From Clostridium fessum (GTDB lineage: Bacteria; Bacillota; Clostridia; Lachnospirales; Lachnospiraceae), in NCBI RefSeq assembly GCF_003024715.1, contig NZ_PYLO01000004.1:223928-287927 (forward strand): a stretch of DNA of 64,000 nt, read 5' to 3'. The translations under genes were made by a program, and so were the position numbers. The notes beneath the pieces are model-generated. The model worked only from the letters and a program-made list of their open reading frames with translations. It made no database searches and was not told where the DNA came from. This document shows, piece after piece, positions 1-8,125 of this stretch; position 1 is the stretch's first letter, and every line of letters starts with the position of its first letter.

Positions 1-1
1 C

Positions 2-460
2 GGCGGCATCGCAGGGCATACGTTTATAGGGCTTCATAAGGCGGAAAACAGCTATTTCCACCGTGCGATGAGTACACAGGATTACAGCGCTGTGACGGCG
101 GCGTGCCTGATGACAAAGAAAGCACTCTTTGATGAGGTCGGCGGCTTTACGGAGAAGCTGGCGGTCGCATTTAACGATATCGATTATTGCATGAAAGTGC
201 GGGCATCAAATCATTTAGTGGTTTACAATCCGTACGCATTGCTGTATCATTATGAGTCGAAGTCAAGAGGACTGGAGGATACGCCGGAGAAGGTGGCACG
301 TTTTAACAGGGAGATCAAGATTTTCTCGGAGCGCTGGCCGGAGATCCTTAAAGATGGAGATCCTTACTACAATCCGAACCTGACGCTGCGGAAGTCCAAT
401 TTCGCCCTCAGGGATCTGAAAAAAGAGAAAATCGGAGAACCGTATCATCTGGAGGTATAA
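2..460 (+). CDS. Glycosyltransferase family 2, C-terminal part (5' truncated by window)
   Basis: The reading frame is open from base 2, so only the last 152 residues are visible and the true start lies outside the window. The end of a GT-A fold is recognisable: a CLMTKKALFDEVGGF segment followed by FNDIDYCMKVR, which carries the acidic residues that sit near the acceptor in rhamnosyl- and galactosyltransferase-like family 2 enzymes. The protein probably adds a sugar to a lipid-linked surface polysaccharide. It ends 6 bp before a second family 2 glycosyltransferase, and the sugar transferase and LCP genes follow, which supports a polysaccharide locus. The donor sugar cannot be told from sequence. 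Confidence 0.85.
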   Translation, partial: GGIAGHTFIGLHKAENSYFHRAMSTQDYSAVTAACLMTKKALFDEVGGFTEKLAVAFNDIDYCMKVRASNHLVVYNPYALLYHYESKSRGLEDTPEKVARFNREIKIFSERWPEILKDGDPYYNPNLTLRKSNFALRDLKKEKIGEPYHLEV

Positions 461-466
461 CCCGGG

Positions 467-1465
467 ATGGAGATTACAACGACAATTATTATTCCCAATT
501 ATAATGGGTTGAAATTTATGGACGAATGCATCCGTTCACTGAATGCACAGACGTATCCGAATTTCCGGACACTGGTGGTGGACAACGGTTCGACGGACGG
601 AAGTGTGGAGTGGCTGAAGGAACATCAGATCGATACGATTTTCCTGCCGGAAAACACGGGATTTTCCGGTGCAGTCAACGTCGGAATCAAGGCGGCAGAC
701 ACACCGTATGTGCTGCTTTTAAATAATGACGTCCGGGTGGACGAGTATTTCGTGGCGGAGATGGTGCGTGCGATCGGTCAGTCGGAGCGCATCTTTTCCG
801 TCAGCAGCCGGATGATCCAGATGTACCATCCAGACAGGCTGGATGATGCAGGCGATATGTATTCCCTGCTTGGCTGGGCGTACCAGCGCGGCGTGGGACG
901 GGATCTTACGCATTACCGCCGTTCAAGCCGGGTATTCTCGGCGTGCGCGGGCGCAGCGATCTACAGGAGAGAGGTATTTGAGGAGATAGGCTATTTCGAT
1001 GAGATGCATTTTGCCTATCTGGAAGATATTGATGTGGGCTATAGAGCCCGGATTGCGGGTTATGACAATATATACTGCCCGGCGGCGCTGGTATGGCACG
1101 TCGGAAGCGGAACCAGCGGTTCCAAGTACAATTCATTCAAGGTTAAGCTGGCGGCACGCAACAATGTGTATCTGAATTATAAAAATATGCCGTGCTTACA
1201 GCTTATCATAAATGCGATTCCGATCGCAGCGGGGATTTTCGTGAAATATTCATTTTTCAGGAAACTCGGGTTTGGAAAAGATTATCTGGAAGGTCTGAAA
1301 GAAGGCATACGGACGGCAAAGAAGTGTAAAAAAGTGGCGTACCGCCCGGAACGGCTTAAAAATTATCTGGCAATAGAGCTGGAACTTTTAGCTGGGACAT
1401 TTCTCTATGTCTATGAATTTGCTGTGAGACAGATCGAGAAAAAAGCAGCATCTGATAAATCGTGA
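467..1465 (+). CDS. Glycosyltransferase family 2 (rhamnosyltransferase-like)
   Basis: This 332-residue protein starts with the classical family 2 nucleotide-sugar binding region (TIIIPNYNG near residue 6, VVDNGSTDGS near 38). It then has a DxD-like LLNNDVRVD near residue 84 and a YLEDIDVGYR motif near 185. A hydrophobic stretch near residue 245 suggests membrane association. GGAGG at 451-455 lies upstream of the ATG and inside the end of the preceding gene, so the two are co-transcribed. Family knowledge places such enzymes at the cytoplasmic face of the membrane, extending an undecaprenyl-linked glycan. The linkage and the donor are unknown. Confidence 0.88.
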   Translation: MEITTTIIIPNYNGLKFMDECIRSLNAQTYPNFRTLVVDNGSTDGSVEWLKEHQIDTIFLPENTGFSGAVNVGIKAADTPYVLLLNNDVRVDEYFVAEMVRAIGQSERIFSVSSRMIQMYHPDRLDDAGDMYSLLGWAYQRGVGRDLTHYRRSSRVFSACAGAAIYRREVFEEIGYFDEMHFAYLEDIDVGYRARIAGYDNIYCPAALVWHVGSGTSGSKYNSFKVKLAARNNVYLNYKNMPCLQLIINAIPIAAGIFVKYSFFRKLGFGKDYLEGLKEGIRTAKKCKKVAYRPERLKNYLAIELELLAGTFLYVYEFAVRQIEKKAASDKS

Positions 1466-1481
1466 GGAAAAGGTTAGAGTT

Positions 1482-1511
1482 GTTACTGGGCGCGTATGTG
1501 TGGACAGTAAC
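1482..1511. repeat. Palindromic intergenic repeat, 30-bp end module (diverged copy)
   Basis: GTTACTG at 1482-1488 and CAGTAAC at 1505-1511 form an inverted repeat with a 16-bp interior. The interior resembles the reverse complement of the 30-bp module at 18542-18571 and the module at 33140-33169; all three have exactly the same length. It lies in the 159-bp gap between the glycosyltransferase and the first LCP gene. It looks like a fragment of the larger element described at 18542-18673. Confidence 0.6.
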
Positions 1512-1624
1512 TTAGAGTTTGCGCGATGTGTGAACGGTCATGGTTTAGCAGATGCAACACGGAGAAAGGCTGCTTATCAGACAATGTCTGAGCGGCAGCA
1601 AGCAAGTGAAAGATGAGGTAGCTT

Positions 1625-3490
1625 ATGAATTATGAGGATGATGAGCTGGAGCGCATGAGGGCGCGCCGCGAGGGCAGAAGCAGCCGTGCCAGTCAGGCAG
1701 GGTATTCTTCGCGCGGCAGTTCTGCTTCCGGCACCAGCCGCAGAAGAGTCAGCAGTACAGTCGAAAATAGCCAGAGAAAAGGTGAGGCGGGCAGCAGTTC
1801 AGTACGTTCCGGCTACAGCGGTCCTAAGAGCGCTGGAAGTGGAAAAAAGAGTTCGGGACGCCGCGGCAGCCATTACCGTAAATCGGCGCGCCACAGAAAG
1901 CATATGATCATTGCGGCGGAGATTGTCGTGATTATATTGATGATTCTGGGCGGTGCGTTCTGGTATATGTATCACAGAACCTTCGGTTCTATGCAGAAGA
2001 TTGATTTCAACGAGGACCAGGTTAAGAACGTCAATCTGTCCCAGGAACAGATCGATGATATGAAGGGCTACATGACCGTGGCGTGCTTCGGTGTCGATTC
2101 GCGAAGTGAGCACGGGCAGATGAATGTCGGAAAAGGTACGAACGCGGATGTCAACATGATTGCCAATATCAATCTGGAGACGGGTGAGATCCGCCTTGTA
2201 TCGGTATTCCGGGACAGTTATCTGAATATCAACGATAAAAACTCTTATAATAAGATCAACGCCGCTTACGCACAGGGCGGTCCGGAGCAGGCAGTTAAGG
2301 CGCTGAATAAGAACCTGGGTCTTAACATTACCCAGTATGCGACGTTCAACTGGAAAGCGGTTGCGGATGCCATCAACATTCTGGGCGGTGTAGATGTCGA
2401 GCTGAGTGATGCAGAGTTCTCCTGGATCAATGCCTTCATCACGGAGACCGTAAAGGAGACTGGTATCGGTTCTCATCAGCTGACCCATGCGGGCAATGTA
2501 CATCTGGATGGTATCCAGGCAGTTGCATACGGACGTATCCGTTATTCAGATACGGACTATGCGCGTACCGAGCGTCAGAGAATTATTCTTCAGAAAGCCT
2601 TTGATAAGGCAAAAAATGCAGACTGGGCGACACTCAACTGTCTGATTCAGACGATCATGCCGCAGCTTGCAACCAATGTTGATATTACGGATTTGATTCC
2701 GCTGGCACGCAATATCGCGAAGTTCCATATTGGTGAGACCGCGGGATTCCCGGCAGCCAGAGGTGAGCAGGATGTTGGAAAGATCGGTGACTGCGTTATC
2801 CCGCAGACACTGGAGTACAACGTAAAAGAGCTTCATAAGTTCCTGTTTGATGAGGAAGATTATCAGGTTCCGTCTAATGTTAAGGAGTACAGCAGCCATA
2901 TCGCGCAGGTAACGGGGCTTACGACGAATGCGAAGCTGATTGGTCATGTTCCGGTCGATCAGGGTGTCAGCGCCCAGACGTTTATCAAGAAACGGGCGAG
3001 CCGTATTGCCGCGCAGGCAGCGGCGAAGGATGCCGCTAAGAAGTCATCGACGAGTGCTTCGGACGAGTCGGATGACGAGAGCGGGGATGAGACCAAGAAG
3101 GGCGAGAGCGAGAGCTCGATCGGATTGGACGAGATCTTTGATCCGGATGAAGACTGGATTGACTGGGAGGAAGAAGAGTCGAAGAGCAACAGCAGTAAGG
3201 GACCAGGAACAACGACGACTCCCGGCAAGAAAAATCATACGGATAAGACAACCGAGGCGGATGATTCTTTATCCGGACCAGGCAGCACATCGGAGACGAA
3301 GTCTTCCGTTGCAAAACCGGGATCTACAACCACGACAGCGGCAGAGACAGCGGCATCCAGTGAAAAGACTTCTCCGGGTGCATCAGATAATTCCGGTGTG
3401 AAAAGCCCGGTCACAGAGATTCAGGATCCGGGGAATTCCGGAAACAGCGATGCAGCAGGCCCCGGCGGTCCGGCAGGTCCGGGAGCTTAA
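1625..3490 (+). CDS. LytR-CpsA-Psr (LCP) family glycopolymer transferase
   Basis: LCP proteins transfer undecaprenyl-linked polymers onto peptidoglycan or protein outside the membrane. This 621-residue copy has a basic, Ser/Arg-rich cytoplasmic N-terminus (about 1-92), one membrane segment (about 94-115) and an extracellular LCP domain (about 145-400). The domain shows the family hallmarks FGVDSR, FRDSYLNI (the phosphate-binding Arg and Asp), KINAAYAQGGP and GGVDV. The last 170 residues are a low-complexity Ser/Thr/Gly/Asp tail, probably a wall-spanning spacer. It is closely similar to the LCP protein at 4947-6644, and the sugar-phosphate transferase lies between them. Together they would start and attach the surface glycan. 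Confidence 0.9.
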   Translation: MNYEDDELERMRARREGRSSRASQAGYSSRGSSASGTSRRRVSSTVENSQRKGEAGSSSVRSGYSGPKSAGSGKKSSGRRGSHYRKSARHRKHMIIAAEIVVIILMILGGAFWYMYHRTFGSMQKIDFNEDQVKNVNLSQEQIDDMKGYMTVACFGVDSRSEHGQMNVGKGTNADVNMIANINLETGEIRLVSVFRDSYLNINDKNSYNKINAAYAQGGPEQAVKALNKNLGLNITQYATFNWKAVADAINILGGVDVELSDAEFSWINAFITETVKETGIGSHQLTHAGNVHLDGIQAVAYGRIRYSDTDYARTERQRIILQKAFDKAKNADWATLNCLIQTIMPQLATNVDITDLIPLARNIAKFHIGETAGFPAARGEQDVGKIGDCVIPQTLEYNVKELHKFLFDEEDYQVPSNVKEYSSHIAQVTGLTTNAKLIGHVPVDQGVSAQTFIKKRASRIAAQAAAKDAAKKSSTSASDESDDESGDETKKGESESSIGLDEIFDPDEDWIDWEEEESKSNSSKGPGTTTTPGKKNHTDKTTEADDSLSGPGSTSETKSSVAKPGSTTTTAAETAASSEKTSPGASDNSGVKSPVTEIQDPGNSGNSDAAGPGGPAGPGA

Positions 3491-3511
3491 TCTGAATTCA
3501 GGTGATATACT

Positions 3512-4933
3512 ATGATAAAAGATAACCAGAAACGGCTGAACCATTTCCACGTAGTGCTGGACGCATGTGTCATTGCATGCGCCTACGCACTTGCGTGGTT
3601 TATCGTCAATGGAACGTCGTGGTTTAATGTAACAGGGCATAATAAGAGCGCAATGGCAGTCGTCTATCTGGCGGCTGGCGTTCTTATTGTACCGTTTTAT
3701 TTGATTTTATACGCATTTTTTCATCTTTACACGCCCAAACGGGTTCAGGGAAGACGGGTGGAGTTAGCCAATATTTTTAAGGCGAACATCATCGGTCTTT
3801 TGGTGATCTCACTGATGCTTTACCTGGGCGGTAAAAATGAGTATTTCCACAACTTCTCCCGTCCGATGGTATTTTTGTTTTTTGGCATCAATCTCTTTGC
3901 TGAGATTCTGATGCGGAATATCCTGCGGATAGCGCTTCGGTCGATGCGGTCGAAGGGATATAACCAGAAGCATCTGCTTCTGGTCGGTTACAGCCGGGCA
4001 GCGGAAGGATTTATTGACCGTGTGAATGTCAACCCGGAGTGGGGCTATAAAATCCGCGGTATTCTGGATGACCATGAGGAGTGGGGCAAAGAATATAAGG
4101 GAGTGCGCGTGATCGGCAAAATTGACGATCTGGATACGATTCTGGCGCTCAATACGCTGGATGAGATCGCGATCACCCTGAGCATCCAGGAGTATGGAAA
4201 ACTGGAAAAAATCGTGGCAGGCTGTGAAAAATCGGGTGTGCATACGAAATTTATCCCGGATTATTATAACTTTATCCCGACCCGTCCGTTTATGGAGGAT
4301 CTGCAGGGACTTCCGGTGATCCACATCCGCCATGTGCCGCTCACGAATCTGCTCAACGCAACGATGAAGCGGACGATGGATCTGGTCGGCGGCATGATGG
4401 CGCTCATCCTGTTTTCACCGGTGATGCTGGTGACGGCGATTCTTATAAAGGCGACTTCGCCGGGACCGGTCATTTTCTGTCAGGAGCGGGTGGGACTTCA
4501 CAATAAGCCGTTTAAGATGTATAAGTTCCGCTCGATGGCGGTACAGTCGGCGGCAAAGGAGAAAAGCCAGTGGACGACGCCGGGAGACCCGCGTGTGACT
4601 CCGATTGGAAGATTTATCCGGAAGACGAGCATTGACGAGCTTCCGCAGCTGTTTAATGTTCTGAAGGGCGATATGAGCCTGGTTGGACCGCGCCCGGAAC
4701 GCCCGTTTTTCGTTGAAAAATTCAAGGAAGAGATTCCGCGTTATATGATCAAACACCAGGTGCGTCCGGGAATGACCGGATGGGCACAGGTCAATGGTTA
4801 CCGGGGCGATACCTCGATCACGAAGCGGATTGAGCATGATCTGTATTACATCGAGAACTGGACGCTGGGATTTGATTTTAAAATCATGTTTTTGACGGTT
4901 TTTAAGGGCTTTATAAATAAAAACGCGTATTGA
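3512..4933 (+). CDS. Undecaprenyl-phosphate sugar phosphotransferase (WbaP/WcaJ type)
   Basis: This polyprenol-phosphate hexose-1-phosphate transferase starts glycan synthesis by moving a sugar phosphate from UDP-sugar to undecaprenyl phosphate. The 473-residue protein has about four N-terminal membrane helices and a nucleotide-binding-like middle ([13 protein letters not shown] near residue 151). The C-terminal bacterial sugar transferase domain starts near residue 288 (KRTMDLVGG) and includes the catalytic region [18 protein letters not shown], then [20 protein letters not shown] and [15 protein letters not shown]. It starts 22 bp after the first LCP gene. Glucose or galactose is the likely first sugar, by family rather than by direct evidence. 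Confidence 0.92.
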   Translation: MIKDNQKRLNHFHVVLDACVIACAYALAWFIVNGTSWFNVTGHNKSAMAVVYLAAGVLIVPFYLILYAFFHLYTPKRVQGRRVELANIFKANIIGLLVISLMLYLGGKNEYFHNFSRPMVFLFFGINLFAEILMRNILRIALRSMRSKGYNQKHLLLVGYSRAAEGFIDRVNVNPEWGYKIRGILDDHEEWGKEYKGVRVIGKIDDLDTILALNTLDEIAITLSIQEYGKLEKIVAGCEKSGVHTKFIPDYYNFIPTRPFMEDLQGLPVIHIRHVPLTNLLNATMKRTMDLVGGMMALILFSPVMLVTAILIKATSPGPVIFCQERVGLHNKPFKMYKFRSMAVQSAAKEKSQWTTPGDPRVTPIGRFIRKTSIDELPQLFNVLKGDMSLVGPRPERPFFVEKFKEEIPRYMIKHQVRPGMTGWAQVNGYRGDTSITKRIEHDLYYIENWTLGFDFKIMFLTVFKGFINKNAY

Positions 4934-4946
4934 TGAGGAAAACCAC

Positions 4947-6644
4947 ATGGGATATGAAGAAGAAAGAGATAGGTCAGGACACCGCCGGAGCCGACGGGCA
5001 AAACCGTCGGAGATGGAAGACGATGGTCTGACACTGATCACGGATTCATTTACGGAACGCCGGGAGGACGGATCCCACCGGAGCGGAGATAGAAGCCGAA
5101 GTGGTCAGAAAGCGGCAAAGAGGGGACAGACGCAGCCTGGCAGCAGCCGGGAGAGCCGGAATCAGGAGAAAACCCGGACCATGAACCGGTCGGATATTTA
5201 CGCCGACCCGGTTAAATTGAAAGCGCGCCGGAAAAAGAAGCGGAAGATATGGTTTATTCTTCTGGAGAGCGTGATGCTGATCGGGATTCTCTGCTTTGCG
5301 GGATATTCGTATATCAGCAGCCGTCTGGATCTGATGCAGCGGCTTCCGTGGAACCCGGATGAGATCAAAAACGTCGAGATTTCGGAGGAGAAGCAGGAGC
5401 AGATGAGCGGTTATTGGACGATCGCGGTTTTCGGCGTGGATAGCCGTAACTCATCGGTCGGAAAGGGCAACAACTCGGATGTCAATATTCTCTGCAACAT
5501 CGATCAGGGAACCGGTGAGATACGTCTGGTTTCGGTGTACCGGGATTCATATTTAAATATCAGCGACAAGAATACCTACAACAAAATCAACGCTGCTTAT
5601 ATGCAGGGCGGACCGGAGCAGGTTGTCAAGGCGCTCAATAGGAACCTGGATATCGATATTGACGATTATGCGACCTTTAACTGGAAAGCCGTTGCAGATG
5701 CGATCAACATTCTGGGCGGCATTGACGTGGAGATCACGAAATCAGAGTTTTATTATATCAATGCGTTCATTTCTGAGACGGTCAAGGCGACCGGCGTCGC
5801 TTCGACCCAGCTTAAATCAGCGGGCATGAACCATCTGGACGGTGTGCAGGCGGTTGCATATGGGCGTCTCCGTCTGATGGATACGGACTATGCCCGTACC
5901 GAACGACAGAGAAAGGTTATTTCCCTCGCGTTTGAGAAGATGAAAAAAGCAGATTGGGCGACGATCAACAATATTGTGCAGACGGTATTTCCACAGGTGG
6001 CGACCAGCATCGAGATCAATGATCTGTTGAAGATAGGACGAAATATTACGCGTTACCATCTGACCGAGACGACCGGTTTTCCGTCGGAGCTGAGGGAAAA
6101 GAAGATGGGACGCAAGGGCGCCTGCGTCATCCCGCAGACGCTGGAGAGCAATGTCATCGAGCTGCATCATTTCCTGTTTGGCGATGAGGAATACACGCCG
6201 ACTGAGACGGTCCGGACGATCAGTCAGAAAATTGTATCAGATACAGGCGTTCATGGCACGAAACAGGCAGAAACGAAGGCATTGCCGAAGACGACCGAGG
6301 CGACGACAATTTCCATCCTGGATCCGACGCAGGAGAGCGGCGCGGACGAAAGCCAGAAAGCCGGGAGCGGCAGCGACGAGTCGGAGAAAGAGACCGGTAA
6401 TGCTTCGGAAACACAGGAGAATGACGTTTCTGAGCAGGAAAGCCGTCCGGACGGTACGCATGCATCAAAGGAAAATGCGCGGGAGAGCAGTGAGGCAGAG
6501 TCTGGCGGTTCTTCGCCGGCATTTCCGGGCGGAAATTCTGGCACCGGCACGGAGAATGGCAGAGAAAAACCTTCCGGCAGCGGTTCCCCGAATGGAAGCA
6601 GTGCACCGGGAAGTAAGACGGATGCGGGAATCATCATTGAGTGA
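4947..6644 (+). CDS. LytR-CpsA-Psr (LCP) family glycopolymer transferase, second copy
   Basis: This 565-residue protein has the same plan as the LCP protein at 1625-3490: a charged cytoplasmic N-terminus (about 1-100), one membrane segment (IWFILLESVMLIGILCFAGY), then an LCP domain with FGVDSR, YRDSYLNI, KINAAYMQGGP and GGIDVEI. A low-complexity Ser/Glu/Gly/Pro tail starts near residue 430. The LCP domains are so similar that a local duplication is likely, while the tails have diverged. It starts 13 bp after the sugar transferase gene. Whether the two copies use different acceptors cannot be read from sequence. Confidence 0.9.
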   Translation: MGYEEERDRSGHRRSRRAKPSEMEDDGLTLITDSFTERREDGSHRSGDRSRSGQKAAKRGQTQPGSSRESRNQEKTRTMNRSDIYADPVKLKARRKKKRKIWFILLESVMLIGILCFAGYSYISSRLDLMQRLPWNPDEIKNVEISEEKQEQMSGYWTIAVFGVDSRNSSVGKGNNSDVNILCNIDQGTGEIRLVSVYRDSYLNISDKNTYNKINAAYMQGGPEQVVKALNRNLDIDIDDYATFNWKAVADAINILGGIDVEITKSEFYYINAFISETVKATGVASTQLKSAGMNHLDGVQAVAYGRLRLMDTDYARTERQRKVISLAFEKMKKADWATINNIVQTVFPQVATSIEINDLLKIGRNITRYHLTETTGFPSELREKKMGRKGACVIPQTLESNVIELHHFLFGDEEYTPTETVRTISQKIVSDTGVHGTKQAETKALPKTTEATTISILDPTQESGADESQKAGSGSDESEKETGNASETQENDVSEQESRPDGTHASKENARESSEAESGGSSPAFPGGNSGTGTENGREKPSGSGSPNGSSAPGSKTDAGIIIE

Positions 6645-6672
6645 TGAGAGAGTGTGAAACGGAGGAAATGCT

Positions 6673-7587
6673 TTGAATTTAGATGGTTTGTACCGGATGC
6701 AGGGAATGTTATTTTCCCTGATGATTCTGGGTGCATTCTTAAAGAAGAAGGGAATTATCACGGATGAGGGAAAAAGGGTCATTGCGGATCTGGTCATCTT
6801 TGTGACACTTCCCTGCAGTATCATCGAGTCATTTGAAGTAGAACTGAGCATGGATATCTTAAAGAGCAGCGCACAGGCGCTGCTCGTCTCGTGTATGGTT
6901 CAGGTGACTTGTTATATCTTAAATATGGTACTGTACCCGGGTGTGGGAGAGGAAAAGAAGAAGGTCCTCAAATACGCGACGATGGCGTCCAATGCCGGGA
7001 TTCTGGGAAATCCGGTGGCGGAGGGCATCTTCGGCTCGATGGGGCTTTTCTACGCCTCTTTTTACCTGATTCCGCAGAGAACTGCGATGTGGTCGCTGGG
7101 AATGACGTATTTTACGAAGGCGCCGGATCGGAAGACTCTGATTAAAAAGATATGCACGCATCCGTGTATTGTCTCCGTATTCATCGGCTTTGTGCTGATG
7201 CTTTTACAGATGCAGATTCCGGGATTCCTGGGAGATACGGTACATAGCTTAAACAAGGCAAACACGGCAGTCTCCATGATTTTTGTCGGAACCGTTCTGG
7301 CGGAGGCAGATATGAAGACGATGATCACGCCACTCAGCTGCTACTATGCCGCCGTGCGCCTGATCCTGATTCCGGCGCTTGTGTGGATCGGCTGCCTCCT
7401 GTTCCATATCGACACACTGGTGATGGGGATTTCTGTGGTGCTGGCAGCGATGCCGGCAGCAAGCACGACGGCGATTCTTGCCGCGAAATATGGCGGGGAT
7501 GAAGTCTTTGCGACGAAGTGCGTGGTATTTACGACGCTGCTTTCGATGGTGTCGGCACCGGTTTGGTGTATGGTGCTGCAGCGGTAA
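6673..7587 (+). CDS. AEC (auxin efflux carrier) family transporter
   Basis: This is a 304-residue integral membrane protein with about ten hydrophobic helices in the two-bundle arrangement of the AEC/BART superfamily. Typical features are a broken helix with a conserved Asn (NAGILGNPVAEGIFG near residue 110) and a second one rich in small residues (VVLAAMPAASTTAILAAKYGG near 255). The start is TTG at 6673, fixed by GGAGG at 6661-6665 with 7-bp spacing; no better ATG exists. Bacterial members export or exchange organic acids such as malate. The substrate here is unknown. It follows the second LCP gene by 28 bp but looks functionally unrelated to it. Confidence 0.85.
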   Translation: MNLDGLYRMQGMLFSLMILGAFLKKKGIITDEGKRVIADLVIFVTLPCSIIESFEVELSMDILKSSAQALLVSCMVQVTCYILNMVLYPGVGEEKKKVLKYATMASNAGILGNPVAEGIFGSMGLFYASFYLIPQRTAMWSLGMTYFTKAPDRKTLIKKICTHPCIVSVFIGFVLMLLQMQIPGFLGDTVHSLNKANTAVSMIFVGTVLAEADMKTMITPLSCYYAAVRLILIPALVWIGCLLFHIDTLVMGISVVLAAMPAASTTAILAAKYGGDEVFATKCVVFTTLLSMVSAPVWCMVLQR

Positions 7588-7625
7588 TCCCTTATGAGTT
7601 CGTATTTCTATAAAGGGGGTTTCGC

Positions 7626-7654
7626 TTGCATTGGATGAAAAGATATGTTATATT
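7626..7654 (+). promoter_or_regulatory. Promoter of the putative antitoxin RNA
   Basis: TTGCAT at 7626-7631 and TATATT at 7649-7654 are separated by exactly 17 bp, a near-consensus sigma-A promoter. It fires toward the toxin gene on the opposite strand. No plus-strand reading frame with a ribosome binding site follows, so it most likely makes a non-coding RNA starting near 7661. Confidence 0.75.
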
Positions 7655-7660
7655 AGGGAT

Positions 7661-7764
7661 AGAAAAAAGGAAAAGCCAGAGGAGCGGCTTACCTGAATAA
7701 ATTAAACAACTGTTTTATTAACAGCCGTCATTATTGCAGTAATGGCGGCTATTTTCGTTTTCCC
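7661..7764 (+). ncRNA. Putative type I antitoxin RNA, antisense to the toxin mRNA 3' end
   Basis: An RNA of about 100 nt would run from the promoter at 7626-7654 to the hairpin at 7723-7750, which is followed by TTTTCGTTTT. It contains a small 5' hairpin (AAGCC and GGCTT around 7674-7690). Its 3' part is complementary to the last codon, stop codon and 3' untranslated region of the 31-residue toxin gene on the minus strand. Converging genes with overlapping 3' ends match the TxpA/RatA type of module known from Bacillus. The ends are inferred from promoter and terminator positions. Confidence 0.65.
7723..7762. terminator. Bidirectional terminator shared by toxin mRNA and antitoxin RNA
   Basis: AGCCGTCATTA (7723-7733) pairs with TAATGGCGGCT (7740-7750) around a 6-nt loop. 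A T-rich run follows on the plus strand, so it ends the antitoxin RNA. Read on the minus strand, the base of the stem includes the toxin stop codon. The T tract on that side is weak, so the toxin mRNA may continue further. Confidence 0.7.
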
Positions 7765-7844
7765 TTGAAAATTGTATAACACAATCCAACAAGGGCGCAA
7801 ATGAATATTCCAATCTGAATCAAATCAGAGTATGTAACATACAT
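7749..7844 (-). CDS. Putative holin-like toxin, 31 residues (type I toxin-antitoxin)
   Basis: This small gene encodes 31 residues: MYVTYSDLIQ, a single hydrophobic helix (about residues 8-26), and a basic end KGKRK. That is the layout of the putative holin-like toxin family (PF16935) of Firmicutes, whose members depolarise or disturb the membrane when over-produced. The start is ATG at 7844. A strong AGGAGGG Shine-Dalgarno sequence lies at 7853-7859 (minus strand), and CCCTCC 12 nt upstream can pair with it and hide it. The stop codon lies in the base of the terminator stem. A near-consensus promoter sits about 140 bp upstream and an antisense promoter faces it. Toxicity is inferred from the family, not shown here. 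Confidence 0.8.
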   Translation of the reverse strand: MYVTYSDLIQIGIFICALVGLCYTIFKGKRK

Positions 7845-7852
7845 TGGCAATG

Positions 7853-7879
7853 CCCTCCTTTCTTTCGTCTGGAGGGTTA
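7853..7879 (-). promoter_or_regulatory. Hairpin that can sequester the toxin ribosome binding site
   Basis: On the minus strand CCCTCC is followed after 12 nt by GGAGGG, the toxin Shine-Dalgarno sequence, giving a 6-bp GC-rich stem. A second candidate pair, CCCTC-N7-GGAGGG, lies further upstream near 7931-7950 and could compete with it. Structural masking of translation is typical of type I toxin mRNAs. Confidence 0.65.
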
Positions 7880-7986
7880 GATTTGTGCCTCGTTCCAGTC
7901 TTTGATAAACAAGCTTTGCTGAAATCTAGCAACCCTCCGATAACAGAGGGTAAGCCGCCTGGCTCTCTGGTTTTTCCCATGTACGA

Positions 7987-8015
7987 AGTATATCATATTT
8001 TATCAGAACAGACAA
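7987..8015 (-). promoter_or_regulatory. Promoter of the holin-like toxin gene
   Basis: On the minus strand TTGTCT (8015-8010) and TATACT (7992-7987) are separated by exactly 17 bp. Transcription would start near 7980, leaving a leader of about 135 nt before the toxin start codon. The terminator of the rlmI-like gene lies just upstream, so the toxin has its own transcription unit. Confidence 0.75.
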
Positions 8016-8029
8016 TGATAAAACGAAAC

Positions 8030-8059
8030 AAATCCCCTCAGATTGCTCTGAGAGGATTT
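8030..8059 (-). terminator. Terminator after the rRNA methyltransferase gene
   Basis: AAATCC-CTCAGA and its complement pair around a 4-nt loop (8030-8042 with 8047-8059). On the minus strand a T-rich run follows the hairpin, ending transcription from the methyltransferase gene before the toxin promoter. Confidence 0.7.
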
Positions 8060-8125
8060 GCATATTCATGATTTATAATAGCAGTTCATATTGCTTGGTT
8101 ATAGTCTTACAAACATTCTGTAATT

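Noticed and set aside
1799..2503. 234-codon open frame on the minus strand opposite the first LCP gene
   Set aside because: Shadow of the LCP coding sequence; no ribosome binding site and no recognisable domain.
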